Below the pieces are notes generated by a model, which was given only the letters and a program-made list of their open reading frames with translations, made no database searches and was not told where the DNA came from. Below, piece by piece: positions 1-11,880 of a stretch of 64,000 nucleotides of DNA. Origin of the DNA: Homarus americanus (lineage: Eukaryota > Arthropoda > Malacostraca > Decapoda > Nephropidae). A program made the translations under genes and the position numbers. The stretch is taken from contig NW_024744529.1 in NCBI RefSeq assembly GCF_018991925.1, forward strand, positions 131,001 to 195,000. The letters are read 5' to 3'. Position 1 is the first letter of the stretch; each line of letters starts with the position of its first letter.

Positions 1-201
1 TACGAATTTCTCATCCGTTCCTTCTACCCCTCCCCTGTTATTCCTCTCCCCTCCTCCTTCTCCCCTTTCACCTCCCCTCTCATCCCCCTCTCTCATCCTC
101 CCTCTCCTCTTATCCTTTCTCCCTCCCCCTTCCTTTTCCCCTCTCTCCTCCTCCCCCTCCCCTCCCCTCCTTTCTCTTCCTCTCCACCCCCCCTTCCCCC
201 T
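1..201. repeat. Polypyrimidine (C/T) low-complexity tract
   Basis: The + strand is almost wholly C and T from about base 17, in irregular CCCTCC/CTCCTT runs without a fixed period. No coding signal is seen. It is the first of several long pyrimidine tracts at this end of the window. Confidence 0.8.
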
Positions 202-504
202 AACAACGTCAGCAGCAGTTCAGCAGTTTAGGATTCCCGCTAATTCCTCGTTCTTCCTTGGCCGCCTTACTAAGTCCGGGTTCTTTTAGGCGTTAACTTG
301 CACCGTAATTCCGCTGCTCACGAAACCTGCACCTCCACCCGGTTTTTCTCTGCTAGGGAGGGAGGGACGGAGGGTAAAATTGGGGGAGTGAAGGAAAGAG
401 AGATGGTCTGGGTGGGGAGGGAGTGAGGGTGGATGACAATAAAGACTACTATCATCAGCCAAAGGTCAAATAGATATCAGACCATCCATTAGTTAGCAAA
501 TATA
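202..504. other. Ordinary intergenic sequence
   Basis: Mixed-composition DNA with a purine-rich patch at about 355-430. No open frame with a protein-like composition and no recognised RNA gene or element was seen. Confidence 0.5.
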
Positions 505-880
505 AACCAATCAGAGCACAGAACATATAATAACACAGGTCAATAACCAATCAGAGAACAGGACATAGATAAATAATAACATAAGCCAAAAACCAATCAG
601 AACGTAGAACATATTATAATGACGCCAGCCAATAACCAATCAGAGAACAGAACTTATAATACTCGTAAAACAAACCAATGATCAATCAGAGCGCAGAGCA
701 TACTGTAAATACCAACGACCGCCTCTAGCCAACCAAAGAGCAGAACACCGACTTAGTTACAAATGACAGCCAATCAAAGAGCAGAACATCGACTTAGTTA
801 CAAATGACAGCCAATCAAATTGCAGAACATCGACTTACTGTAGCTACAACCAACAGCCAATCAGAATTCAGAACAGCCAA
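505..880 (+). repeat. CCAAT-box-containing repeat cluster
   Basis: The phrase CCAATCAGAGMACAGAACAT or a close variant recurs roughly every 40-60 bp, about nine or ten times (for example near 508, 547, 592, 633, 771, 812 and 859). The stretch from about 737 to 840 is a clearer 41-bp tandem repeat containing GACAGCCAATCAAA. CCAAT is the core recognised by NF-Y in animal promoters. Here it may simply be part of the repeat unit, because there is no evidence of a promoter at this spot. Confidence 0.6.
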
Positions 881-904
881 TTTGCATACCTAATGAGACG
901 CTTG

Positions 905-1651
905 ACTTGATGGGTTCTCCTGTTTCCGTCTCTTCCTCCTTCATCGGCCTCTCTTGCTCCCTCTATTCATCACATATTTATTATTCCCCTCGTTTGTTAA
1001 TGGTTCTATTACACTTTTATTTCATTCTCTGTTTATTACTTGTTTATTTACACTTATCCCTCTTTCTTTACTGCCTCTTGAGTTGGTAGTTTTCTTAATT
1101 GTATTCTAGTTTCATCTTTATTGTTTTCTCTATCTCTTGTTTATTCTTTTTTTCTTTATAATTCTCTTTATCATTATAGTGTATTCCTAATTACTTCTTC
1201 TTTCTTTTATTTCTCCTTTATTGTATTTTCTTCGTAATTTTCATCTTTTTTGTTATTCTTTTTTTTTTCTTTTCGCTTTATCAATATTTTTAACTTTTTA
1301 TTTTTCTCTATTTTTCTTTCTTTCATTTATTCTTCTATATTTTTTTATCCATTTCCTGTTATCTGCTTTTTCTTACACACCCTCATTCTCTCTAATTTAC
1401 TTCATTTACTTTATATTTATCTTTTTTCCCCCTGTTTTACCCCTTTTACTTATGTATTTTGCTCATTTATTCTAATTTACTCCTGTTTCCTCCCTTCATT
1501 CTATTTTCTTTTGTCGCGCTGTTTATTTTTGCTCCCCCCCTCTCCCTTCCTTCCATTGTCAGTATTATTTATTATCATTTTTATCATCGCCTCTCCTTTC
1601 CCCTCTCTTCCCAATTATCTCTCCCCTCCTGTACTATAAGTTATGTCTCTT

Positions 1652-1686
<35 letters not shown>

Positions 1687-1829
1687 TTCTCCCTTTCCTT
1701 ATTATCTCTCACCTGCTCATTATTTTTACCTCCTTCCTCATTATCTCCCCTTTCCTCATTATCTTTCCTTCTTCCTTGTGTCTCCCATTTCCATTTTGTC
1801 TTTTCCTTCTCTCATTCATTTTATATTTT

Positions 1830-1911
<82 letters not shown>

Positions 1912-2110
1912 CCACATTCCCTTCTCATATCTTACATCCTGACCCTCCCCACCAATCCAATCACCTTACCCCTCATGTCTTCCCTACCTTTCTCCACCTC
2001 CCTTACCCCTCTCTTCCCCTTGTCCCTGACCCCTGAACCCTTCCTCCTCCTCCCTTACCCTCCCTCTCCCCTCCCCCCAGACAGTGTGGTGGGAAGGTCC
2101 CTCCCCCTTT
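905..2110. repeat. T/C-rich region with (CT)n microsatellites
   Basis: A 1.2 kb region is strongly pyrimidine-rich on the + strand. It contains (CT)n at about 1,644-1,690 and 1,831-1,911. Open frames here translate only to Ser/Leu/Phe low-complexity peptides, and the opposite strand gives Arg/Glu repeats, so none is called. Confidence 0.8.
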
Positions 2111-2289
2111 AATGGTCTCGTCCACTTACCACTTAAGGTGCACCTCTTATTACCCTAATGACCTCGTCCTACACCTTCCTCACCCCCCTACGACCCACCT
2201 ACGACCCTCCCGCCCTCGTACGAACTCCTACGACCCCTCACTACTGTTTATGAACCTCATTCTACTTCCTACGGTCCCCACTGCTATCT

Positions 2290-2389
2290 ACGACCCCTCA
2301 CTATTATCAACGACCCCCCACTACTATCTACGACTCCCCACTAATATCAACGACCCCCCACTAATATCTACGACCCCCTAATACTATCT
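2290..2389 (+). repeat. 20-bp minisatellite, five copies
   Basis: The unit ACGACCCCCCACTACTATCT repeats five times in exact 20-bp register with a few substitutions. Less regular ACGACC-containing sequence flanks it from about 2,150 to 2,470. Confidence 0.8.
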
Positions 2390-2569
2390 ACAATTCCAAA
2401 CGACCCTCGATTACCCCTACCTCATCACGACCTCTGGTGCCTACTGCAAATATTTTCTTCAACTTAAGTACGACCTCTCTTTTTTACCTCTGATCTACTT
2501 CAAACGACTTCCCTACGACCCTCTTCAATATCACCCTTAGCCCTCAAGATACTCACATTTACGACCATT

Positions 2570-2775
2570 TACTCCTTCTCCTCCCCCTCTTCTTCCTTCT
2601 CCTCCTTCCCCTTCTCCGTCTCCTCCCCCTCTTCTTTCTTCTCCCCTCCTTCCCCTTCTCCCTCCTTCCTCCCCTCCTCTCCTTTCTTCATCCCTCTCCT
2701 ACTTCACCAACCCTCCTCTCCCCCCCTCCTCTTTCCCCCTACTTTCCCCTCCCTCCCCCCTTGCTTTCCAGCCCA
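2570..2775. repeat. Polypyrimidine tract
   Basis: Nearly pure C/T on the + strand (CTCCTCCCCCTCTTCTTC-like phrases). It is followed by about 250 bp of ordinary sequence before composition switches to purine-rich. Confidence 0.75.
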
Positions 2776-3039
2776 AGAGAACATTTATGACGCCTCGCTG
2801 CTTCCATCACGATTCGTGCCATCACACACCACCACCCACCCCACTAACCTACCCCACTGCCCTCCCCACTAACCTCCCCACTATCCTGTGTATGAGTGTC
2901 TAGGGAAAGGTCAGGGAGAGAAATGGTGTAAGAGGAGGAGGAGGAGGGAGGTGAGTTGACTGGGTTACTTTTAAAATTAACGAGACACCTTGCCATTCCC
3001 CCACCTCCCCCCCTTCCTCACCCCTCTCAACCACCATCC

Positions 3040-4560
3040 CTTAAAATTTGTAGGATGGGCAATGGGGGAACGGGAGAGGAAGGAGAAAGACAGTATAAGA
3101 AGGGGAAGAGGAAGAAGAGAAGAGAACACTGTTTATAGTGTCCCTTCAACAGTATATCAATACCCTATCACGACTTGTACTATCCCACCTTCCACTAACA
3201 CCCTCCTTCCTCTCTCTTCCCTGAGGAGCCCGGGTCGAAGGGGAAGGGAGAGGAAGGTGAAAGTGGGGAGGAGGAGGATGAGGCACTGGTAAGGGATGAG
3301 TGGGGGGGAGGAAAGATAACGGAAAGAGGACAGGGAGGGGAGTCGGGGAGGAGGGTAAGGAGTGGGGAAGGGGGTCAGTTTATAGTCAGAGGCAAGGCTC
3401 CATGTACCAGTTATCCTCAGTTAGTGGTCCTGCCAGCTGACCCGACCAGTCCTTAGTCCAGTTATTAGACCTGTCTTACGCCCTGCTGGCCGAGGGAAGG
3501 TCAGAGGGAGAGATGAGAGGATGGGGAGAGAGAGGGGGGTTAATGGTGAGATAGAACATAGTGGAGGGAGAAAGTGTAAAAAGGGAGGGGAAAGGTGATG
3601 AGGAGAGAAGGCAGAATGGGAAGGGAGATAGTGGAAGGGGGTGGGAAATGGGAAGGAAGATAAGGGGAGGGGTAAGGTGTGATGTTGAAATGGTGCAGGG
3701 TGGAAGAGGAGAGAGTAGAGAGGGAGGGGAGATAGGGAGGGTGATAAGTTAGTGGAGGTAGAGAAGACGAATGAAAAGAAAGAGGAGATGAGGGAAGAAG
3801 GAGAACGGATGATGAGATTACAAGGGGTTAGGTCTTCTGTTCAGGTAGGGAGAAATGAGGGGAAGGGAGAGAAGGTGTTGGATAAGGAATGGAAAACGTG
3901 AGGAATATGATGACCCAGTTAGGAAGAGAGAGGAGATGAGAGGAAGAGGTAAGAGAGGGGAAGAGAGGGGTAGGAAAGAATAGTGAGACGAAGGGAGAGG
4001 GAATCGGATGGAAGGAGGGGGAGAGTGGGAAATGAGGGGATTGGGAAAGGGGGTGGTGAGAGTATGAGGTAGTTTGGTTAGGGGACGGTAGAGGAATGAG
4101 AGAGGGTGAGAGGAGAGTGGTAGGGGAGAGAGAGAGGGGAGAGGAGATGTAAGAGGCGTGTGGTATTAGGAACGAAGGCAGTGGATAGAGGCTAGGTTAC
4201 GAGAGATTGAGGGGAGGAGGGGAGAAGGGGAGGATGAAGGTAGAGGGGGGGGAGGAAAGATGGGGAGGACGAGGTGGAGGAAGGGAGTGGGGATAATGAA
4301 AGAGGAACAATAGGATAAGGGGAGGAGGAGAGAAGAAGGAGGTAAAAGAGGATCAGGGGAATGAAAGGACAGAAGAAAATGAAAACGAGACGATAAAGAG
4401 GAGTAACATACAGCGAAAATAGAAAGGATAAAAAAAGAAAAAGGATAAAAAAATTAGAGCAAAGAGAGAACTAAAAAAAATAACGAAGAGAAAATGGTAC
4501 AGGACGAAGGGGAAACTCAAGTATTCTCGAGAACTGAAATCTCTCGCCCGGGGTAAAGAT
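3040..4560. repeat. Purine-rich (G/A) region
   Basis: About 1.5 kb is dominated by G and A on the + strand (GGGAGAGGAAGG-like phrases), interrupted only around 3,130-3,230 and 3,370-3,490. It is the strand-opposite composition of 905-2,775. No gene-like frame was found. Confidence 0.75.
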
Positions 4561-4936
4561 GGCGTGACAGTCACTGCTCAGTATGACTTCACCTCTTTCA
4601 TTTCTTCACCTGACGACAGTTAATAATTCATCTGTTTATGGCTTATGATGATATATATTTAACAACAATGGTAGTAGCGGGATATATTAAGTGTTGTGTT
4701 TAACTGTAATAACAAGAGATGAATGTATTGTGTGTGAGGGGGGAGGTTAGGTTAGGTTAAGGAAATGATATATTTATATTTTTTTGTGTGTGTGTGTGTT
4801 GGAGGGGAGGGGGCAGAGGGGGGGTAAAATCATACCTTGCGGATCCCAGCTTCATGTTCACCCTCTCTTATATAATTAATTACTCATCAGCTATATTAAA
4901 TCCCATCCAATTTAATTTGCACTAATGTAACGTAAT
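4561..4936. other. Ordinary intergenic sequence
   Basis: A/T-leaning sequence with a short (TG)n run near 4,782-4,800. Nothing else recognised. Confidence 0.5.
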
Positions 4937-4970
4937 GGGGTGAGGTGGCCGAGTGGATACAACGCTCGTC
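4937..4970 (+). mobile_element. Truncated tRNA-derived SINE head (A box)
   Basis: The phrase GGTGAGGTGGCCGAGTGGAT matches the 5' end and A box of a tRNA (consensus TGGCnnAGTGG). It stops after about 30 bp where telomere-type repeats begin, so no B box or tail is present. A 13-base form of the same head, GGGGTGAGGTGGC, occurs at about 8,629. It is most likely a SINE remnant rather than a functional tRNA gene. Confidence 0.45.
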
Positions 4971-4995
4971 TAACCTAACCTAACCTAACCTAACC
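4971..4995 (+). repeat. Interstitial telomeric repeat (TAACC)5
   Basis: Five tandem TAACC units, the complement of the arthropod telomere pentamer TTAGG. It directly abuts the truncated SINE head. Confidence 0.8.
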
Positions 4996-5120
4996 CACCT
5001 GATGGTCAAGACAGCCGGGGAGAAGCAGTGGTATAACCTTTCATATATAAAACTAAGCTTACCTGTGTCTTATTAGAGCTTATCTCCATTGGTCTTTCAT
5101 GGGAGTATGTCCAGTTATTA

Positions 5121-5169
5121 CTCTCTCTCTCTCTCTCTCTCTCATCCATATAATTTTGTTTTCATTTTC

Positions 5170-5221
<52 letters not shown>

Positions 5222-5375
5222 CAATATTAATAAATATATAAACCCAATTAATTACCCACAGACAGACAGACAAACTATGAGTAAATAATTAAACCAAATA
5301 AAAATATGAACACAGACAAACATACAGACAATAAAATAAACATATAAACGGAATTAAAACCTTCCAAACACTCAC

Positions 5376-5415
<40 letters not shown>

Positions 5416-5500
5416 TAAAATCCCCGGCACAATACCCCTCTTTAAAACAAACACACACACACACCCACCCACATACACCCACACACACACACACACCCAC
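5121..5500. repeat. Microsatellite cluster: (CT)n, (ATCT)n, (CAGA)n, (CA)n
   Basis: Runs of (CT)n at 5,121-5,142, (ATCT)n at 5,170-5,220, (CAGA)n at about 5,375-5,414 and interrupted (CA)n at about 5,450-5,498, separated by AT-rich spacers. No gene. Confidence 0.9.
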
Positions 5501-5624
5501 TGTATACCGTGTCAGCAGAACAGTGTTGGTCATATATAAAAATAACATTGAATAGGAAATCGAAGAAGTATACACAGCTATATATTGGTTTGAGGGAGTG
5601 TATTGGTGGTGCCACTGTGGTTAG

Positions 5625-6207
5625 GTTTTTATTAGGGGGCTGTGTTGAGATTGTTGTGTGGGGGGGGCTGTGTTGAGATTGTTGTGTTTATTGTTGTGGG
5701 GGCTGTGTTGAGATTGTTGTGTGGGGGGCTGTGTTGGATTGTTGTGTTGGGGAGCTGTGTTATGTGTGGGGGCTGTGTTGAGATTGTTGTGTGGGGGCTG
5801 TTGGAGATTGTTGTGTGGGGGGCTGTGTTGGATTGTTGTGTTGGATTGTTGTGTTGGGGGCTGTGTTGAGATGTGTTTGATTGTTGTGTGGGGCTGTGTT
5901 GAGATTGTTGTGTTGCTTGTTGTGTTGGGGGCTGTGTTGAGATTTGTGTGGGGGGCTGGGGGGGCTGTTGTGTGAGATTGTTGTGGGGGGTGTGCATTGT
6001 TGTGTGGGGGCTGTGTTGAGATTGTTGTGGTTGAGATTGTTTGTGGGGCTGTGTTGAGATTGATTGTTGTGTGGGGGCTGTGTTGGATTGTTGTGTTGGG
6101 GGCTGTGTTGAGATTGTTGTGTGGGGGCTGTGTTGAGATTGTTGTGCTGTGTTGGGATTGTTGTGTGGGGGCTGTGTTGAGATTGTTGTGTGGGGGCTGT
6201 GTTGACC
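5625..6207 (+). repeat. GT-rich minisatellite, unit about 25 bp
   Basis: The unit GGGGGCTGTGTTGAGATTGT plus TGTGT recurs about 20 times with many indels. Frames on both strands are open by chance (Val/Gly/Cys on +, Gln/Thr/Pro on -) and are not called as genes. Confidence 0.85.
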
Positions 6208-6267
6208 TTATAGTGCGACAGATTCTGTTTTTGTTTTGGTAATAATTCGTGTTATTTACTTTCTCGC

Positions 6268-6268
6268 A

Positions 6269-6311
<43 letters not shown>

Positions 6312-6542
6312 ATATCTCTTATACTCCTCCACTGTTTCATTCCTTCCTTTCCTGTCACCCTCCTCCTCCTGGTAGTAAGGGAGGGAAGTATGAACACACA
6401 TGACAGGCCTGGAGGAGTCATATGTGAACAGCCAATTTTAACCATTTCTCTCTCTCTTTGTCTCGGCTGTTTCGACTGGTCTTTGTTTTGTTGTTTATTT
6501 TTGGCGTTCCTGTTTGCTTTAGCTGTTCGTCGCTCTTGATTG

Positions 6543-6618
<76 letters not shown>

Positions 6619-6744
6619 TCACTATGTTGAAATGCACTGTAGTTTGACTTTTCCCCATCTAGTTATTATATATCTTATTTATATCACTTATGTAACTGTA
6701 TATTTTCAGCCTTCTGTCTGCCAAGCTTCTTTCAATAAACGTTA

Positions 6745-6785
<41 letters not shown>
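6268..6785. repeat. Microsatellite cluster: (CTAT)n, (CA)n, (ATT)n
   Basis: (CTAT)n at 6,269-6,310, (CA)n at about 6,547-6,616 and (ATT)n at about 6,745-6,784. The roughly 230 bp between the first two is ordinary sequence with no supported gene. Confidence 0.9.
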
Positions 6786-6787
<2 letters not shown>

Positions 6788-6889
6788 AGAAAGAGACAGA
6801 CAGAACTGAACACACTACACCTAAGACCAGACAGGAATAAACACTCTACCTCACTCCACCTACCTGGCCCTTAAACCTGGCCTTCCCCC

Positions 6890-7480
6890 TCCACCTCGCC
6901 CCCTCAATCCCTCCCTCCCTCCTCCCTCCCTCCACCTCCTCCACCCTCCTCCTCCCCCCTCCTCCCTCCTCCTCCCTCCACCCCTCCCTCCACTCCTCCC
7001 TCCCTCCACTCCTACCTCCCTCCACTCCTCCCTCCCTTCATTCATGTATTTCTCACTACCTCACGTATAATATCGGTCAATTAAAACAACAAAAATGTCC
7101 TCCCGCACAGCAACATCAATAACAACAACAACAACAAAAACAGTAATCACAACAACGATCAGTACTTCGACAACAACAAAAGTCAATAACAACAATAGCT
7201 AACAACAACAACCACAACAATAACAATAACAAAGAATAAGAACCACCACAATCAGCAATAACCACAACAACCACCTTCAACACAACAATAACAAAGACTA
7301 ACAACAAATAATACCCCCAACAACCATCACCACCCACAACAACCACCACCTCCACAACAACTAACACCCCCACAACAACCACCACCTCCCCACAACAACC
7401 ACCACCCCCTCATTAACTACCACCTTCCACAACAACAATCACCTCCACAACAACCACCACCTCCAGCCAACAAATCACAC
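6890..7480. repeat. CCT-rich then CAA/CCA-rich low complexity
   Basis: 6,890-7,040 is CCTCC/CTCC-rich. 7,095-7,480 is built of AACAACAACCACCACC-type trinucleotide phrases on the + strand. Open frames inside it are simple-repeat translations. Confidence 0.8.
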
Positions 7481-8640
7481 TTCAGTCAACAACAACCTCG
7501 TTACAAACACCAGGAAACAACATATTAGTCATTAAGAGGCCTCCGTGTACTTACACCCGGCGTATTACAAGAGGCTGGCGCGGTGGTGTTATCACCCTCG
7601 ATCACTATTAAGTATCGAAGAAACTAAGAAACAAACAACGTCACAGTACCGCTATTCGATGCCTGTAATGGCGTCAAAGTTACTAACTCCACGCCAACCT
7701 TACAAGTGAGGTTATTGTACTGTTTCTCCTCTCTGCCCAAGCTCCGCCCTCCTTGGTGTCCTTCTTTATATCACAAACGATATTGTTATTGTCTAGTGTT
7801 TGTTTTTGTTTTTAGGAGTATTACGGAAGTCTGAGGGAGTTTGTATGGGAATAGTTTGGTTATTGTTGTGAATCTGATGGACTAATCTGTTGGGAAGGTG
7901 TGTTACCTATCGTTGGCGACACTGAGTCTGTTTTGAGGGGAAACTTTTATACTAAACTCAGTGTTGCCAACGACCAGAACCTTTACCTCTGGGTTATAGC
8001 TAAGGAGAGCTGGGGAACGTTGCAGTGTTTGCTAATTTTGTGAAGGTTCTAGTGTTTGTAGCGCTTGTGTCGTTCTTTTGTTGTTTTCTTATAATGATTC
8101 AACATTGCTCTAAGTGCTTTATGAATAGTTAAGAGTTTCTGACTACCGTGATGATGGTGTGATTGGCAGCGTTATAGTGATTCCTGTCAGGCATCAAAGT
8201 ATTTACAACCCCGTTTTTGTGTCCATCGCCTCGCCCGTCCAGCTTGTGATCTTATTGTGTTCTCGCTCCAGGGATTAATGACGCTTTTTGTACTATCTGA
8301 TACCCGGCTGACGCATTCCTCTGTCTCTTGTCGCTTCAGAATGATGGACGGAATTCGCTGAAATAGGTTTTGGAGAGAGCAGAGAAGAGAAAGCGCGCAC
8401 AGGAAAAAACAAAAACAAAGCAAAATCCCGTTTTCTTCTTCAGGAGAGAAAATAGAGAAGAGCACAGCTGTTGGTTATTGCCATTATGGCTGAGGGAAAT
8501 TAAATGCTGTTCCCAGCGTTTTCAAGCTGTAAGCGAACAGCACCATCAACAGCAGGGACAGCACAGCGCAGTGGCGTCTGTTCGCTGTTCAGAGAGAACT
8601 ATTAAAGAGTTTCATTAGCGCAGACCGGGGTGAGGTGGCT
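7481..8640. other. Non-repetitive upstream region, no gene recognised
   Basis: About 1.1 kb of unusually repeat-poor, balanced-composition DNA. Frames at 8,187-8,465 (-) and 8,370-8,618 (+) overlap and neither gives a recognisable domain. This could hold a distal 5' UTR exon of the gene starting at 12,738, but no donor site can be tied to it from sequence alone. Confidence 0.4.
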
Positions 8641-8880
8641 ATTGGCCCACCTTTTGCCCAGGATGGCTTGTAATTGGTTGGTAGCTTTTGTGTTGTGAAC
8701 TGTGATTGGTAGGCTGTGTAGGTTTGCAAGATATCGTTATTCTGCTCTTAAATATTGCAGGATTTTCATTGGTTTATCATCAGCGTTGCTCACAATGGAA
8801 GATTATGGCACTTAGTAACGCAAGATGTGTTTGGTCGGCCATCCATCTCGTGAAATGTGATTGGTTGACTGTGTGCTCGT
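8641..8880 (+). promoter_or_regulatory. Cluster of five ATTGG (inverted CCAAT) boxes
   Basis: ATTGG occurs at 8,641, 8,673, 8,704, 8,768 and 8,860, mostly as TGATTGGTWG or TAATTGGTTG. Spacing is irregular, unlike a tandem array. This resembles a multi-NF-Y-site region and lies about 4 kb upstream of the start codon at 12,738. Promoter function is speculation; a degraded repeat is the alternative. Confidence 0.3.
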
Positions 8881-8940
8881 TATCCCTGTGTTGTTGTTGG
8901 AGTGTGATGACTTAGTTTGGTTTTATATATCAAGAAATTC

Positions 8941-9240
8941 CTTATGGGTCACAAGAAAGATATGAAGAAATAGATGAAGATAGACCAAAAAATAAACAGA
9001 AAACTGAAAGAAAATTGCGAGAGAGAGATATTAAGAGAGAGAATAAAAAGAGATATGTAAAAGGAGAAAGAAATGGCATAAAGAGAAATATATAAGCATA
9101 GAGAAAGAAAAAATAAAGGAGAAAGAAGGAAACAGAGAGAAAGGAAGGAAATTGAGAGAGAATAAACACGTAGAGAGAATGAGAGATAAAAAAAGAAAAA
9201 GAACAACAGGTCATAGAGAAAATAAAACAAATAGAAAGGC

Positions 9241-9290
<50 letters not shown>
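8941..9290. repeat. Purine-rich (AAAGAGA) tract with (GA)n
   Basis: A/G-rich sequence on the + strand, ending in a (GA)n run at about 9,248-9,289. The minus-strand frames are Ser/Phe/Leu simple-repeat translations. Confidence 0.85.
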
Positions 9291-9292
<2 letters not shown>

Positions 9293-9394
9293 TCTACCCA
9301 AGACTCTTAGTTTATTTACTCAGTGAATGTTTGATCGCTTAGAGCTGACTAGTTATCATCAGAGAATCTAACGGTCTGGGGCCTTGATATTCAC

Positions 9395-10195
9395 TCCTCT
9401 CTGTGCCCAATTTCCAACTATTCTCTTCCATTTCCTTCATTCTCCCTCCTTATCTTTCACTCTCTTCCTCTTTTTTTCTCATTCCTCCTGCTCCATTTCA
9501 TTCTCCCCATATTCAATCTCCTGTTAAAATCTCACTCTCTCTCTTCTTTCTCTCAGTTCTCCATCATCTTCCCTCTCCACCCCCCTCACCATCCCTCTCC
9601 TCTGCAGTTTCTCCGGCTACTTCACACTCCCCCTCCCCCTCCTCCTCCTCTTCTCTCCCTCTCTTCCTCCCACTCTCTCCCTCTCACACACACTTCACCG
9701 TCCCAACTCTTCAAGACGCTCAAAGTCAACACCGCAACTTAGCTGAGCATTTCACAGCTAAAAACGCTTCTCGTGTCGTCTAAGCCAAGCTAGAACTTAC
9801 CTAATTTATTCCTTGGAGGATTTCTTCTTCATTTTCAATTATTAGAGGTTTTTTTTTACAGTTTCATTTACATTTTATTTTTTTTATTTTATATTTTTTT
9901 TACATTCGAACCTTTTAAGTCTTGGACGTTTGTGAGTTGAATTTATGATTTATATCACTTTTGTGTTACCCGTATTTTCTATCTATCTATCTGTCTATCT
10001 ATCTATCTATCTATCTATCTATTTTTCTATCTATTTATCAATTTCACCCAGTATCTTTAGCATTATCACCTCTTCCTTAATTTAAACATATAATTAGTAT
10101 TTGTTATTTCTCTTGTTAGTTTAGTTTATCTTAGTCTCTCTTAATTGTCTTAGCGAATCATTTAAAAAAAATCCAAAATGAAATAAATATGACAG
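9395..10195. repeat. Pyrimidine tract followed by AT-rich DNA with (ATCT)n
   Basis: 9,395-9,700 is C/T-rich. 9,716-10,195 is AT-rich with T homopolymers and an (ATCT)n run at 9,979-10,022. No gene supported. Confidence 0.75.
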
Positions 10196-10199
10196 ATTT

Positions 10200-10935
10200 C
10201 TAAGAGAGGAGGAAGGAGTGGGGGGTTAGGGGTGGGGGTGGGGTTAGGGTGGGGGGGTGGGTTAGGGTGGAGGGTGAGGAAGAAGAGGAGGTGTTGGAAG
10301 GAAGGTGAGTGAGGAAGGAGGGGAAGAAGTAGGAGGAGAAGGAAGGAAGGGTGAAGGAAAGGAGAATAAAGGCAGGGAGGGTGAAAAGAGGAAGGAAGAA
10401 AGAAGAGGAAGGAGGGGGGAGGAGGGGATGATGGCACACTTGTAGCCTAGGATGATTAAAGGAGCCACAGTGTTTATTGAGCCAACAAGATGGGGAGAGG
10501 AGTGGGGGAAGGGGAGGGGAGGGAGGGGCCTTTCACGTTCCTCTCTCCTCCCTCAGGTTTCCTATTATTTCCCTCGGCTCTAAGAAAAGGGGGAGAAACG
10601 AAATATTGTAATGTACTCCCTGTTTGGTTTAGAAAGGGGGAGGAAAGGGGAGGATGAGGAGGTGGAGGCGGGGGATGAGAGGAGGGGGAGGAAAAGTAGA
10701 TTGGGGAGGATTTAGAAGGTGGGAGAGGAGAGAGGGAAAAGAAGGGGAGGGAGAGTAGAATGAAGGGTTAGGAAAAAGTGAAAGAGGAAGAGAGGGATTG
10801 CGAGGGAGAAATGAGGGAAGGGGATTAGGAGGTGTAAAGAAAGGGGAGAAAAGGGGAAGGGTGGAGGATGTAGGAATAAAGAGAGGGGGAGAATTATAGG
10901 GGGGAGAATAGAGGAGACGGTGGGAAGAAGACACA
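10200..10935. repeat. Purine-rich (GGA/GGGGA) low complexity
   Basis: Two G/A-rich blocks (10,200-10,430 and 10,490-10,935) with GGGTTAGGGTGG phrases at 10,220-10,270. The minus strand gives Pro/Ser/Leu-rich spurious frames. Confidence 0.8.
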
Positions 10936-10980
10936 AACAAATAATCAAATTAATACACAAACAAACAAACCCACCCAATT

Positions 10981-10981
10981 A

Positions 10982-11035
<54 letters not shown>

Positions 11036-11351
11036 TCATGAACCCGAAATACTCGTTAGTGACACCGAATCCTAACTTACAACCCGTGATACAAGGGGTT
11101 GTGACACTTCTATAACTCACCCGGTCTTACCTGCCCTTCTATTACGGTTGTCTTATAACCTACAGGTGATTAAGGTGTCTCACGAACCAATTAATAATGA
11201 AGAACGTGTTTGAGTTTGTGTGTGTGTATGTGTGTGTGTGTGTGTGTGTTCCATGTTGTTTTTGTTTTTTGTTTTTTTTCTCTTGTCTCTATTGAATTAT
11301 TTTTGCTCGTTCTTCTTTGTGTTATTTTTGTTAATGATTGAGATGGATTGA

Positions 11352-11432
<81 letters not shown>

Positions 11433-11480
11433 TTATTTTTAGTTTTTTATTTATTTTAATTTTATTTTATTTTTTTTTTT
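10981..11480. repeat. Microsatellites (CA)n, (GT)n and (ATT)n
   Basis: (CA)n at about 10,983-11,034, (GT)n at about 11,217-11,251 and (ATT)n at about 11,354-11,431, followed by a T-rich stretch. Between the first two lies about 180 bp of ordinary sequence. Confidence 0.9.
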
Positions 11481-11673
11481 AATCTTCCATGCCACATATA
11501 AATTCATTCATAACAGAGAGATATTCTGAAATGCGCTTTCCTTGTAACCAGAAACTACCACCCATGACTTAACTATAGGTGGGGTTGTTCACATCAATAA
11601 CATGCTGACGTCATTGGGAGTGTGAGGGGCGCAGGAGCCAATCAAAACCAGTTCAGTGCTTAGCTTGTTGGGT

Positions 11674-11708
<35 letters not shown>

Positions 11709-11880
11709 ATGTTACGTCAATATTTGTTTCGTATTTGTTTGAGAGACACAAGAAGGTGTTTCACTTTAAGGTTTCAGATCATATAATTTAATCCTCAATA
11801 GATGACAGGAATATTAATAGGGAATCTAAGACTCCAGGATTCTATTTTATTATGTGGTGGTAGGAATCTATGCTCCTGGA
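11481..11880. other. Ordinary sequence with a short (GA)n run
   Basis: Contains one CCAATC at about 11,637 and (GA)n at about 11,676-11,703. No gene recognised. Confidence 0.5.

Noticed and set aside
4937..4970. Functional tRNA gene
   Set aside because: Only the first part of a tRNA-like sequence exists; no anticodon stem, B box or acceptor closure before the telomeric repeats.
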